Assembly (NCBI RefSeq): GCF_008151785.1
Contig: NZ_CP036523.1
Location: 2,457,900 to 2,521,899, forward strand
Direction: 5' to 3'
DNA: 64,000 nt
From: Peptacetobacter hiranonis
GTDB taxonomy: Bacteria > Bacillota > Clostridia > Peptostreptococcales > Peptostreptococcaceae
The position numbers were made by a program, and so were the translations under genes. The notes under the pieces are model-generated. The model did no database searches and had not been told where the DNA came from. It was given only the letters and a program-made list of their open reading frames with translations. Positions 26,775-40,306 of this stretch are shown in pieces (position 1 is the first letter of the stretch; every line of letters starts with the position of its first letter).

Positions 26775-28262
26775 TTAGTCTATAATTTGGATATATTCAA
26801 ATCTTGAATCTTTTACTCCTGTTATTTCCATACCTTCTTTTTTACAGTATTTTAGGTAATCCATTATTTCTTGTGGTATTATTTCTCCAGCAGCAATCAT
26901 ACATACTCCCGGTGGATATGGAACTATATTTTCTCCACAAATTTTTCCTATAGACTCTTCTATTTTAACATTTTTCTTCTTTCTTGAATAGAAGGCCTCT
27001 CTTGGTGTTAGTGCCATCTGCGGAATTAGCTCGTATGGATAATCTACTGGCTCTATTTTTTTACGACCTTCTTCTAATGATTTTATATATATTTCTATCA
27101 GCGCATTTTCAAGTTTCTCAAAGTCTTCTTTTTCATTTCCTATTGTAGCTATCATCAATGCTCCTGAATAATTTGATAACTCGACTTGTATGTTATGCTC
27201 TTTTCTAAGTATTTCCTCAAATTCATATCCTGTTAATCCAACTTCTAAGCTAGATATGAATATTTTTGTTAGATCTTTTTCATTATGTATTTTGAAAAAA
27301 TCTACATTTTTAATTTTCGTTTTATTTGTATATTCATTTATTTCTTCTATTTTAATTTTGAATTCATTTATATTATTTATAAGTTCTTCCATCAATTCTT
27401 TTCCGTATTTTTCATATATATCAACTGCAATTTCTAAAGACTGCATCAGTATATATGAAGGGCTTGATGTTTCTGTCATTTTAAGCATTTTTTCTATTCT
27501 ATCTGTATCTACTCTTCCACTTTTTAAAGCTTCTTTTGATATATGCATCATTGAAGACTGTGTAAATGCTGGTAGTGTTTTATGTGTACTCTGTATGACT
27601 ATATCTGCTCCACATTCAAGAGCTGTTTTAGGAAGTTTTTCACTAAGCCCTAGATGAGCTCCATGCGCTTCATCAATTACTACAACCATCTCTTTGTCGT
27701 GGGCATAAGAAATTATTTTTTCCAACTCAAATGTTATTCCGTAGTATGTTGGATAAGTTAAAAATAATACTTTTGTATCTTCATTTTCGTCTATTGCTTT
27801 TTTTACATCCTCAAAAGAATTTCCTCTTTGAATATTTGTATATTTATCTATTTCTGATTTCACATATATTGGAACTATATCCCCTAATATGCATGCATTT
27901 ACTGCGGACTGATGTGAATCTCTACTAAGAATTAGTTTCTCACCTGGATTGCATGTAGCCATTATCGCAGCCTCTATACCACATGTACTTCCATTTATTA
28001 AATAATATGTTTTTCCACTTTCAAAAACTTTCTCTGCCTTTAATATACTTTCCTTAATTATATCTTCAGGAGAATGTAAATTATCTGTACCCGGTATTTC
28101 CGTTGTATCAGTTTTATATAACCCTTCTAACATTTCTGTATATTTTAATCTATCGTAAATCTTTCCACATTTATGCCCCGGCATATGAAATGATACTATT
28201 TTTTCATCTAGTATTTTTTTTAATCCATTATTTATAAAAAGTTCATCGTTATTTTTATTCAT
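26775..28262 (-). CDS. Orn/Lys/Arg decarboxylase-family PLP enzyme (YaaO-like)
   Basis: 495 residues, aminotransferase-fold PLP enzyme. MPGHKCG at 28–34 is the family start; DEAHGAHLG and STHKTLPAFTQ (PLP lysine, near 230) follow; the small C-terminal domain has YPPGVCMIAAGE. The group decarboxylates ornithine, lysine or arginine; the Bacillus yaaO occupies the same position upstream of tmk, and the member near tmk is often arginine decarboxylase for polyamine synthesis. Substrate not determined. A GAGGG site precedes ATG. It ends the cluster; rrn1 5S lies 40 bases upstream. Confidence 0.88.
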   Translation of the reverse strand: MNKNNDELFINNGLKKILDEKIVSFHMPGHKCGKIYDRLKYTEMLEGLYKTDTTEIPGTDNLHSPEDIIKESILKAEKVFESGKTYYLINGSTCGIEAAIMATCNPGEKLILSRDSHQSAVNACILGDIVPIYVKSEIDKYTNIQRGNSFEDVKKAIDENEDTKVLFLTYPTYYGITFELEKIISYAHDKEMVVVIDEAHGAHLGLSEKLPKTALECGADIVIQSTHKTLPAFTQSSMMHISKEALKSGRVDTDRIEKMLKMTETSSPSYILMQSLEIAVDIYEKYGKELMEELINNINEFKIKIEEINEYTNKTKIKNVDFFKIHNEKDLTKIFISSLEVGLTGYEFEEILRKEHNIQVELSNYSGALMIATIGNEKEDFEKLENALIEIYIKSLEEGRKKIEPVDYPYELIPQMALTPREAFYSRKKKNVKIEESIGKICGENIVPYPPGVCMIAAGEIIPQEIMDYLKYCKKEGMEITGVKDSRFEYIQIID

Positions 28263-28301
28263 AAGTCTGCCCTCAATTAATTTTTTGTAAAAAAAAAGAT
28301 T

Positions 28302-28418
<117 letters not shown>

Positions 28419-28487
28419 TAATCTTTATTTTCAGAGATTGTACTCTGAAAACTACATACATATTAATCAAATTACCAAATATTTTCT

Positions 28488-31389
<2,902 letters not shown>

Positions 31390-31537
31390 GTTACAGTTTG
31401 ATATTTTTTTATAAGGTTATCATCCTTATCTATCACATTAAGGAAATAAATGATGTCATATCATAATATATATGTAGTTTTCAAAGTACAGTTTTGAAGG
31501 AATGAACCTTCAAAACCGAACAGCAGATAATTCTCCC

Positions 31538-33043
<1,506 letters not shown>

Positions 33044-33280
33044 AAATTCTTCGAATTTTATATCGCCAACGAATTTTTCGACAATGCTCAAAATTCCGTT
33101 GCTCAAAATAAAATCAGTTTGTTATATCCGCTCAGATGTTATCTCAAAATATCTGGCATGGTTTGTATGGCGTTCGAACTATTTGTTCGAACTAAATATA
33201 TCTGCTGTTCAGTTTTCAAAGTTCATTTAAAACTTTCGTTTTATTTTTTATTTTCTTGCCCTCTCTCAAGGACAAGTATT
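33044..33280 (-). other. rrn1 leader
   Basis: Leader RNA before 16S. The part near 33125–33232 (TGAACTTTGAAAACTGAACAG, GTTCGAAC…GTTCGAAC inverted pair, GATATTTTGAGATAACATCTGAGCGG) recurs before rrn2 16S at 60607–60710. CTTTGAAAACT is a boxA-like element repeated in the spacers. The 60–70 bases next to 16S are unique to this copy. Confidence 0.7.
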
Positions 33281-33309
33281 ATAATATCACCTTTACTCAA
33301 CTAGGTCAA
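33281..33309 (-). promoter_or_regulatory. rRNA promoter of rrn1
   Basis: Minus strand -35 TTGACC (33304–33309), 17-base spacer ending TGA, -10 TATTAT (33281–33286). No equivalent is seen before rrn2 16S. Confidence 0.75.
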
Positions 33310-33383
33310 TACTTTTTTTAACTTTTTTCAAAACTTTTTTATATAATTTTATATATCACTTAATAATATCTTCTATTTAACTT

Positions 33384-33401
33384 GCAATTTCAATGCTTAC
33401 A
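33384..33401 (+). repeat. 18-base repeat, copy 1 of an inverted pair
   Basis: GCAATTTCAATGCTTACA on the plus strand, upstream of the rrn1 promoter. The same 18 bases are on the minus strand at 36600–36617. Both lie in non-coding DNA flanking nrdDG. Function unknown. Confidence 0.7.
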
Positions 33402-33437
33402 ACAAATTTCAATTAATCTTATTTTTAAAATAAAAAA

Positions 33438-33461
33438 GAGTGCAGTAAATTTACCACACTC
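33438..33461 (-). terminator. Intrinsic terminator after nrdG
   Basis: Minus strand GAGTGTGGTAA / TTACTGCACTC (two G·U pairs) followed by TTTTTT, 18 bases after the nrdG stop. Confidence 0.85.
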
Positions 33462-33478
33462 AAATTATTCAATATTTA

Positions 33479-34030
33479 TTATTTTGCCATAGGAAGAAAA
33501 TTATCTATATAATTTTCAGTATATTTTTCCCGTATAACTACTCTTCCAAGCTTTAAACTTTTCTTTACATCTATGATTCTCTGATTTGATGATCCTCTAA
33601 ACTTTAAAGAAATATCCTTTTTATCAAATTCAAATTTACCATCCACAAGAACATCTATATTATTAAGAAGTCTTATATTACTAAAGTAATTTTTATTCTT
33701 CTTATCTATAAGCTGCTCAAATGTAAATCCAGTAAAAGACCATACATTCATACCCATTTCTTTAACAGCTGATGCAATTTCTCCAACTGCTTCTGGTTGT
33801 AAAAATGGTTCTCCTCCAGATAAAGTAACTCCACTCTGAAGCTTTTTAGACTTAATTTTATCTATAATCTCACTTGTATCTACAACCTTTCCGCCCATTG
33901 TGCTATGAGTCTGAGGGTTATGGCATCCTATACAATTATGCTTACATCCTTGTGTCCACACCACCGCTCTCAAACCAGGACCATCGACTATACTATCAAA
34001 AGTAACATCTGAAGCTATCCTTATATCCAT
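33479..34030 (-). CDS. nrdG: Anaerobic ribonucleotide reductase activating protein
   Basis: 183 residues. Radical-SAM Cys triad C29xxxC33xxC36 in CKHNCIGCHNPQ. It makes the glycyl radical on NrdD using SAM and a 4Fe–4S cluster. Short form, as normal for NrdG. The gap from nrdD is 42 bases and both are on the minus strand, so one operon under the NrdR boxes. Confidence 0.97.
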   Translation of the reverse strand: MDIRIASDVTFDSIVDGPGLRAVVWTQGCKHNCIGCHNPQTHSTMGGKVVDTSEIIDKIKSKKLQSGVTLSGGEPFLQPEAVGEIASAVKEMGMNVWSFTGFTFEQLIDKKNKNYFSNIRLLNNIDVLVDGKFEFDKKDISLKFRGSSNQRIIDVKKSLKLGRVVIREKYTENYIDNFLPMAK

Positions 34031-34072
34031 ATAAATTACACTTCCTTTTTTAATCCCTAAACATATAAAAAA

Positions 34073-36439
34073 TTACATATGCTTAACTCTATCTCTAACC
34101 TCTGCTCTCTTAGCATTATTGAATCTATCAACAGTACCAACAAGATATCCAGTTATTCTTCTAATTCTCTCAAATTTTATATCGCTATCCTTTTCATTAC
34201 GTCCACATGCTGGGCATATATCTCCGTTTATTATTCCAGAATATCCACAAACTGGGTCCCTATCAACAGGATGATTTATACTTCCATATCCTATTCCAGC
34301 ATCCTTCATCGCTCTAACAACTGACTCAAATGCATCTAAATTATTAGTAGGATCCCCATCTAACTCAACATAAGTAATATGGCCCCCATTTGTATACTCA
34401 TGATAAGGAGCTTCTATATTTATCTTTTCATATGCGCTTATATTATAATACACAGGCACATGGAATGAATTTGTATAATATTCCTTATCTGTAACACCTT
34501 TTATTTCTCCGTATTTTTTCTTATCTATCTCAGTAAATCTACCTGATAAACCTTCTGCAGGAGTACCTATTAAAGAGAAATTAAGACCGTATTTTTCTGT
34601 AGCCTCATCCATTCTATCCTTCATATGAGAAACAATAGCTAAACCAAGCTTCTGGGCATCCTCACTTTCTCCATGATGCTTACCTATAAGTGCTATTAAA
34701 CACTCGGCTAAACCTATAAAACCAACTGTTAAAGTACCCTGTTTAATAACATCTTCTAGCTCATCTTCTGGTCCAAGCTCATCAGAACCCATCCAAACCC
34801 CCTGTCCCATAAGGAATGGGAAGTTTTTCATTTTCTTCTTACCTTGTATTTCCATTCTTTCTAATAACTGATCTATAACTAAATCTATCTTTTCATCAAG
34901 ATCCTTAAAGAATCCATCTATATCAGGATTTGAACCATCTACACATCCATGAATTATCCCTAATCTTGGTAGATTTATAGTTGTAAATGATAAGTTACCT
35001 CTACCACTAACAGTTTCTGGACCACAAACATTTCCTATAACTCTAGTTCTGCATCCCATGTAAGTAGCTTCTGTTTCAGGATTTCCTGGAACATAATACT
35101 TAGCATTAAATGGTGCATCTAAGAAACTAAAGTTAGGGAATAATCTCTTAGCAGATACCCTACAAGATAATTTGAATAAATCGTAGTTAGGATCTCCTGG
35201 ATTTAAATTTACCCCTTCCTTAACTTTAAATATAAGTATTGGGAATATTGGTGTTTCACCATTTCCAAGACCTTTTTCCTGAGAAAGAAGAAGGTTCTTA
35301 CTTACCATTCTACCTTCTGAAGAAGTATCTGTACCAAAGTTTATACTAGAGAATGGTACCTGTGCACCAGCTCTAGAATGCATTGTATTTAAGTTATGTA
35401 TAAATGCTTCCATTGACTGATAAGTCTTTCTATCTGTTTCTTTATACGCTTCTCTATAAGCAAACTTTTCTATTTTTTCTGCTTCAACTACTGTAATAGA
35501 GAATTTAGCTGCTAATTTTTCTATCACTCTAGTTGTAAACTCTTCACTTTTATTTATATCAAGGCTTGCTTTTACATTAGTTTCTTTTTCTACATTGTAA
35601 ACTATCTCTTTTACACTTTCATTTGTAGCTTCATCATCTAATTCATCTAAAAGAACAAGTCCTTTAGTTAAGTTAGATATGTATAACTTTCTAAATGTTT
35701 TATGAACACCTTCAGCTAAACCATAATCAAAGAATGGGATACTCTGTCCACCATGCTGATCGTTCTGGTTGCTCTGGATAGCAATAGCTGCTAATGCTCC
35801 GTAGCTCATTATATCGTTTGGCTCTCTTAAGAACCCATGTCCTGTTGAGAATCCACCTTCAAATAATTTTTCAACATCTATCTGGCAACAAGTAAGTGTT
35901 CCCATATTTAAAAAGTCCATATCGTGTATATGTATATCACCTGAATCATGAGCCATTGCATGTTCTGGCTTTAACACATTTGTCTTACAGAACTCTTTTG
36001 AAACAGCACTACCATACTGCAGCATTGTTCCCATTGCTGTATTCCCATCTATATTTGCATTTTCTCTTTTTATATCAGCATCGCCTGCATCAGAGAACGT
36101 TATCTTTTCTATCGCCTTCATTAATCTAGTCTTAGAATTTCTAACTCTAGTTCTTTCCGCTCTATAAAGTATATATTCCTCGCTAGTTTTAGCGTGTCCT
36201 GTTTCTATAAGTACTTTTACAACAGCATCCTGTACATCTTCAACACTAGGTACTTCTTCACCAAATCTTCTTTCTAATAAAGCTATAACCTCCTGTGTTA
36301 AATCCTCTGCCATTTTAAAATCTGGAGCTTTTCCTTCCTTTTTAGCAACATCTGAAGCCGCTAGAAAGATAGCTCTAGTTATCTTATTTTCATTAAATGG
36401 TATCGTTCTGCCGTCTCTTTTCTTTATAAATTCAATCAT
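34073..36439 (-). CDS. nrdD: Anaerobic (class III) ribonucleoside-triphosphate reductase
   Basis: 788 residues. An N-terminal ATP-cone (KKRDGRTIPFNENKITRAI, about 5–95) gives allosteric control by ATP/dATP. The glycyl-radical core is followed by a zinc site CGYSG…CPACGR near 734–750 and the glycyl Gly 764 in RITGYLVGT. Reduces NTPs to dNTPs without oxygen, so the cell can make DNA anaerobically. GGGGG before ATG at 36439. NrdG and two NrdR boxes complete the operon. Confidence 0.98.
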   Translation of the reverse strand: MIEFIKKRDGRTIPFNENKITRAIFLAASDVAKKEGKAPDFKMAEDLTQEVIALLERRFGEEVPSVEDVQDAVVKVLIETGHAKTSEEYILYRAERTRVRNSKTRLMKAIEKITFSDAGDADIKRENANIDGNTAMGTMLQYGSAVSKEFCKTNVLKPEHAMAHDSGDIHIHDMDFLNMGTLTCCQIDVEKLFEGGFSTGHGFLREPNDIMSYGALAAIAIQSNQNDQHGGQSIPFFDYGLAEGVHKTFRKLYISNLTKGLVLLDELDDEATNESVKEIVYNVEKETNVKASLDINKSEEFTTRVIEKLAAKFSITVVEAEKIEKFAYREAYKETDRKTYQSMEAFIHNLNTMHSRAGAQVPFSSINFGTDTSSEGRMVSKNLLLSQEKGLGNGETPIFPILIFKVKEGVNLNPGDPNYDLFKLSCRVSAKRLFPNFSFLDAPFNAKYYVPGNPETEATYMGCRTRVIGNVCGPETVSGRGNLSFTTINLPRLGIIHGCVDGSNPDIDGFFKDLDEKIDLVIDQLLERMEIQGKKKMKNFPFLMGQGVWMGSDELGPEDELEDVIKQGTLTVGFIGLAECLIALIGKHHGESEDAQKLGLAIVSHMKDRMDEATEKYGLNFSLIGTPAEGLSGRFTEIDKKKYGEIKGVTDKEYYTNSFHVPVYYNISAYEKINIEAPYHEYTNGGHITYVELDGDPTNNLDAFESVVRAMKDAGIGYGSINHPVDRDPVCGYSGIINGDICPACGRNEKDSDIKFERIRRITGYLVGTVDRFNNAKRAEVRDRVKHM

Positions 36440-36458
36440 TATAATTCCCCCTCAAACA

Positions 36459-36470
36459 ACTATATATAGT
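36459..36470. promoter_or_regulatory. NrdR box 1
   Basis: Palindrome ACTATATATAGT, the core of the NrdR box, 20 bases upstream of the nrdD ATG. Second box 31 bases away (centre to centre), about three helical turns, the standard pair. Confidence 0.8.
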
Positions 36471-36489
36471 ATGTGATTTTTTTATAACC

Positions 36490-36501
36490 ACTATATATAG
36501 T
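36490..36501. promoter_or_regulatory. NrdR box 2
   Basis: Palindrome ACTATATATAGT flanked by C and G (better fit to the ACA/TGT ends). A probable nrdD promoter (minus strand TTTTAA … TATAAA, 17 apart) spans it. NrdR itself is not encoded in the window. Confidence 0.82.
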
Positions 36502-36511
36502 GTTTAAAATC

Positions 36512-36542
36512 TAAAAAAATTCCCTTTAACAACGTCAAAGGG
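36512..36542 (-). terminator. Hairpin with T-run upstream of the NrdR boxes
   Basis: Minus strand CCCTTTGACGTTGTTAAAGGG followed by AATTTTTTT. It lies upstream of the nrdD promoter, so it would end a short transcript coming from the right, either read-through of focA or a small RNA. Confidence 0.6.
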
Positions 36543-36826
36543 CATCTCATAATTTATATGTTAAATGTTATCAAATTTATATATTTTCGTCAAACACACT
36601 GTAAGCATTGAAATTGCTTGTCCGTTTTTTTGAACTGTAGTGTTTGTAATGTTTATACGAAGGGTAAATTTTTTTGATTTTTTTGTAATTTCTTGTTTAA
36701 TAAAGTGTTTTTGTGGTTATTATATTTTTTGTTTACTTTATAATATTATATAAATATTTTTATACAGATATCTATTTTTTAATTTTTCTTGAGAACAAAA
36801 ATTTCAATATATTTTTTAATAAAAAA
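36543..36826. other. Non-coding stretch between focA and nrdD with possible small RNA
   Basis: No coding frame. It contains the second copy of the 18-base repeat (36600–36617, forming an AAGCA…TGCTT hairpin), an outer stem CAAACAC…GTGTTTG, and a plausible minus-strand promoter TTGACG (near 36587–36592), 17 bases, TAACAT. A transcript from it would start near 36561 and meet the hairpin at 36542. Confidence 0.35.
36600..36617 (-). repeat. 18-base repeat, copy 2 of an inverted pair
   Basis: Minus strand reads GCAATTTCAATGCTTACA, identical to 33384–33401 on plus. Here preceded by AA and so able to form AAGCA…TGCTT hairpin. Confidence 0.7.
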
Positions 36827-36852
36827 TGCCCTCTATCATTTTGATAAAGAGC
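36827..36852 (-). terminator. Intrinsic terminator after focA
   Basis: Minus strand GCTCTTTATCA-AAA-TGATAGAGGGC followed by ATTTTTTATT. Stem with one or two wobble or mismatched pairs. Confidence 0.82.
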
Positions 36853-36884
36853 AAAATTTATTTTAGTTTCTTTTAATTATATTT

Positions 36885-37715
36885 TTATACTTCTTTTTTC
36901 CGATATAAATACCAATATAATAGTCCAACAAATACCATTCCACCGATTATATTTCCTATCGTAACCGGTACTAAGTTAGAAAACATCGTACCAAAGTTTA
37001 ATCCAGATAATTGCTCGGCAGTTATTCCATATAGTTCTGTAGCTTTTGCTGCATATAATGGGTTATGAGCTGCAAATATTCCCGCTGGAATATAGTACAT
37101 ATTTGCTACACAGTGCTCGAATCCAGATATTACGAATACAAATATCGGGAAAAATATTGCTATACATTTTCCAGCAACGTCTTTCGCTGTAGCAGCCATA
37201 AATATCGCCAAGCACACTAGTACGTTGCATAAAATTCCAGAAACTATCGCCTGAATAGGATCTATTCCAACTTTTCCCAATGCTACCTTTATCGTAAATG
37301 CTCCGGCACCACCATCGCTAAAGTTTAGCTGACCACAGTTATTTATCATCCATGCCATTAGTGCTGCTCCAATGAAGTTACTTATGTAGACTATTGTCAG
37401 GTTTCTGATCATTCCTTTTAGTTTTGCTTTTTTGTCGTATACTGCCATTGATATTAGGCAGTTTCCTGTGAATAGTTCTCCACCTAGTAGTACGATTAGC
37501 ATTAGACCTATTGGGAATACTGCTCCAGCTACTGTTCTTGCTAGTCCCACGTTTGATATTCCATGCATTGCAAGGCTACTTGCTTCTGCACCGATTCCTA
37601 TGAAAAATCCCGCTGCTATTCCAAGTAGGATTAGTTTTTTTGTTGTTAGGTTTGTTTTTTTGATTCCGTTTTGGATGTTTTGTTCTATTACTTCTGTTAT
37701 GGTCTGAAAGCCCAT
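36885..37715 (-). CDS. Formate/nitrite channel (FocA family)
   Basis: 276 residues, six membrane segments of FNT type. The first FNT signature is near LGIAAGFFIGIGAEASSLA and the second is the segment GFEHCVANMYYIPAGIF, in which the central His of the channel lies. It is located in the membrane as a pentamer. Formate is the likely substrate in a fermenter (formate is also needed or made around NrdD, which uses formate as reductant in some organisms); nitrite cannot be excluded. Good promoter 37751–37779. Confidence 0.93.
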   Translation of the reverse strand: MGFQTITEVIEQNIQNGIKKTNLTTKKLILLGIAAGFFIGIGAEASSLAMHGISNVGLARTVAGAVFPIGLMLIVLLGGELFTGNCLISMAVYDKKAKLKGMIRNLTIVYISNFIGAALMAWMINNCGQLNFSDGGAGAFTIKVALGKVGIDPIQAIVSGILCNVLVCLAIFMAATAKDVAGKCIAIFFPIFVFVISGFEHCVANMYYIPAGIFAAHNPLYAAKATELYGITAEQLSGLNFGTMFSNLVPVTIGNIIGGMVFVGLLYWYLYRKKEV

Positions 37716-37750
37716 TATTTCAACTCCTTGTTTTTCGTTTGTTTATTTTT

Positions 37751-37779
37751 ATGTTAGAAGGAGTTTTTATTTTTGTCAA
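37751..37779 (-). promoter_or_regulatory. Promoter of the formate channel gene
   Basis: Minus strand -35 TTGACA (37774–37779), 17-base spacer, -10 TAACAT (37751–37756). Start near 37744. Confidence 0.7.
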
Positions 37780-37808
37780 TATGGTTTACTTTATATTTAT
37801 CTAATTAT

Positions 37809-39885
37809 CATTAAATACATCAAATGTTATTAATACGCTCTTTTAGCTAATTCACATAACAAGCAGGCAGTTATATTTAAATACATCAAATATTATTAAT
37901 ACGCACAAAGTTAATGTATCAATTTATGCAAAACCTGAATTATTTAAATACATCAAATGTTATTAATAAGCAGGTATAGCTAGAAGGGAAAGCTTCCTAT
38001 CTGTATCATTTAAATACATCAAATGTTATTAATAAGCAGTAACTATAATAATGGCAGTGGTTGGAGTATTTACATTTAAATACATCAAATGTTATTAATA
38101 AGCATGTTTCTGGATTAAGTGATGCACCTGTATGGACTGAATTTAAATACATCAAATGTTATTAATAAGCTCGTTCATTTTGAATGTTTTCTTTATAGCA
38201 ACATAAATTTAAATACATCAAATGTTATTAATAAGCACAGGACAAATTAGTAGAAGCAGGATTAAGTCTGAAATTTAAATACATCAAATGTTATTAATAA
38301 GCATTGAATGATTATAATATTGAAATAAATTCTTTAAAATTTAAATACATCAAATGTTATTAATAAGCCAAAGCTAACTTTTAGCACTGTAACTCCTTTT
38401 TCTAATTTAAATACATCAAATGTTATTAATAAGCTACTTCTTCTAGCAATATCATCATCTGGAAAATTTTTATTTAAATACATCAAATGTTATTAATAAG
38501 CGAGCTTTTAATGCTTCTATTTCTTGATTTATTTTCATTTAAATACATCAAATGTTATTAATAAGCATTTATAAATCATTCTTTCATGATCTGTATAAAG
38601 CATTTAAATACATCAAATGTTATTAATAAGCATGGACCTTTGCTAGAGTTAGGATGTCCTCCACACGATTTAAATACATCAAATGTTATTAATAAGCTTC
38701 TCTAGTCCACTTTCTTATACCTAGTACTATTGCATTTAAATACATCAAATGTTATTAATAAGCGTATAGTTATTATAATATTTCTACTAATTTCATTTAT
38801 TTAAATACATCAAATGTTATTAATAAGCCTATATGTTTATGTTTATAACTATATCCTGATGGAGAATTTAAATACATCAAATGTTATTAATAAGCCCTTC
38901 TATTCCAGCTTTTCGGTTAGAAGGTGTGTGATTTAAATACATCAAATGTTATTAATAAGCTGTGCAGTTTTAGTCAAATAACCACTACTAAAGCTTATTT
39001 AAATACATCAAATGTTATTAATAAGCTTAGAAATAGAAAATGCAGAAATGAAGCCAAAAGCGAATTTAAATACATCAAATGTTATTAATAAGCATAGCTC
39101 TAAACTCCCTAGCATCAGTGTTCTTAAGATTTAAATACATCAAATGTTATTAATAAGCAGTTGTAATCTTTGGAAATAGCAATACCGCAGTAGAATTTAA
39201 ATACATCAAATGTTATTAATAAGCATAGAAATCAAAAGCGTTCATATCACGATAAGATCCAATTTAAATACATCAAATGTTATTAATAAGCAAGATTGGA
39301 GGTGGAATGAATGGCGAATGGTAGAACATTTAAATACATCAAATGTTATTAATAAGCCTGTGATATTCTATACAGATTTATCCCAACATCTATATTTAAA
39401 TACATCAAATGTTATTAATAAGCTCCAGAACAGGCTAAGTATATTTTCGGTGATTCTTAATTTAAATACATCAAATGTTATTAATAAGCTTCGCAGCCCA
39501 TTTTTGTGACTTCATAACATTTATTATTTAAATACATCAAATGTTATTAATAAGCGCGTTCAGAGATGATGCCAGAAGTAAAAGAATTCTAATTTAAATA
39601 CATCAAATGTTATTAATAAGCCCTCTTTAACATCTGTTATATTCATAAATTTACTTAAATTTAAATACATCAAATGTTATTAATAAGCTATAAGATGCCC
39701 AATCTTCAATAGTTAATTTATATCATTTAAATACATCAAATGTTATTAATAAGCCTGCTTTGTTTATCGACGTCTGCAGCTGCTCCACCATTTAAATACA
39801 TCAAATGTTATTAATAAGCCATCTAACTCGGCATTAACGGAATCTAAATTACCAAATTTAAATACATCAAATGTTATTAATAAGC
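37809..39885 (-). CRISPR. CRISPR array, 32 repeats, type I-B
   Basis: Thirty-base repeats (top strand begins ATTTAAATACATC and ends TTAATAAGC) alternate with 31 spacers of about 35–38. Thirty repeats look identical; the two at the left end (37809–37838 with three changes; 37875–37904 with two) are degenerate, marking the old, leader-distal end. The leader with promoter lies at the right, next to cas2, so crRNAs are made from the minus strand. In that direction the repeat ends GATGTATTTAAAT, giving the eight-base handle ATTTAAAT expected after Cas6 cleavage. Spacers resemble no gene in the window by eye. Confidence 0.98.
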
Positions 39886-40022
39886 CATAGTAAAATTAAT
39901 ACTCTTAAAAATTATTATATCATAAAACTATTGAATTTTCCCATTTCCTATCTTATTTCCCAACGATTTAAAAATTATTCAAAGACTGAAATATACACAA
40001 TTCCTAAAGATCGCTGGGATAT
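39886..40022 (-). promoter_or_regulatory. CRISPR leader with array promoter
   Basis: AT-rich 137 bases between cas2 (ends 40023) and the first repeat. On the minus strand an extended -10 TG-A-TATAAT (39914–39919) predicts a transcript starting near 39907, 22 bases before the first repeat. Confidence 0.75.
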
Positions 40023-40304
40023 TTATAGAATCAACTCATCATCCTTATATCTTTTTTCGCCTATAACATCCTCTTCAAAACAAGAATCATTCATCATTTT
40101 TATAATACATATAAAATCATCTTCATTTACAACTTTTTTTAATTCAGATTTTAAACTAATAATCTTTGAAGGTGTTATATCCCCTCTAAATACGGAATTC
40201 TGATAATGTACTAGATACTTTTTACAAATCTTAAATACCTTCCGAACTCTTTTCTCACCTACATCATAAAATAAGAATGCATAATTATAGTTTTTATTCT
40301 TCAT
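40023..40304 (-). CDS. cas2: CRISPR-associated endonuclease Cas2
   Basis: 93 residues, typical. Begins with a ferredoxin-like strand FLFYDVGEKRVRKVFKICKKYL holding the conserved Asp (near residue 14), then the second half with SELKKVVNEDDFICIIKMM. It forms the Cas1–Cas2 integrase that inserts new spacers at the leader end, which is next door. The gap from cas1 is two bases. Last gene of the cas operon. Confidence 0.95.
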   Translation of the reverse strand: MKNKNYNYAFLFYDVGEKRVRKVFKICKKYLVHYQNSVFRGDITPSKIISLKSELKKVVNEDDFICIIKMMNDSCFEEDVIGEKRYKDDELIL

Positions 40305-40306
40305 TA

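Noticed and set aside
37722..37765. AACTCCTT…AAGGAGTT pair that could hide the focA ribosome site
   Set aside because: One arm lies between -35 and -10, outside the predicted transcript, so it cannot fold in the mRNA.
39210..39509. Frame of 99 residues with repeated LNTSNVINK
   Set aside because: It is the CRISPR repeat translated; periodicity follows repeat plus spacer.
39905..39930. Array leader -10 region as target of the crRNA-like guide (shares GATATA and some flanking T's with the 34-base segment)
   Set aside because: Mismatches at guide positions 1 and 4 and no known PAM; TGATATAAT is a general promoter motif here, so not evidence of targeting.
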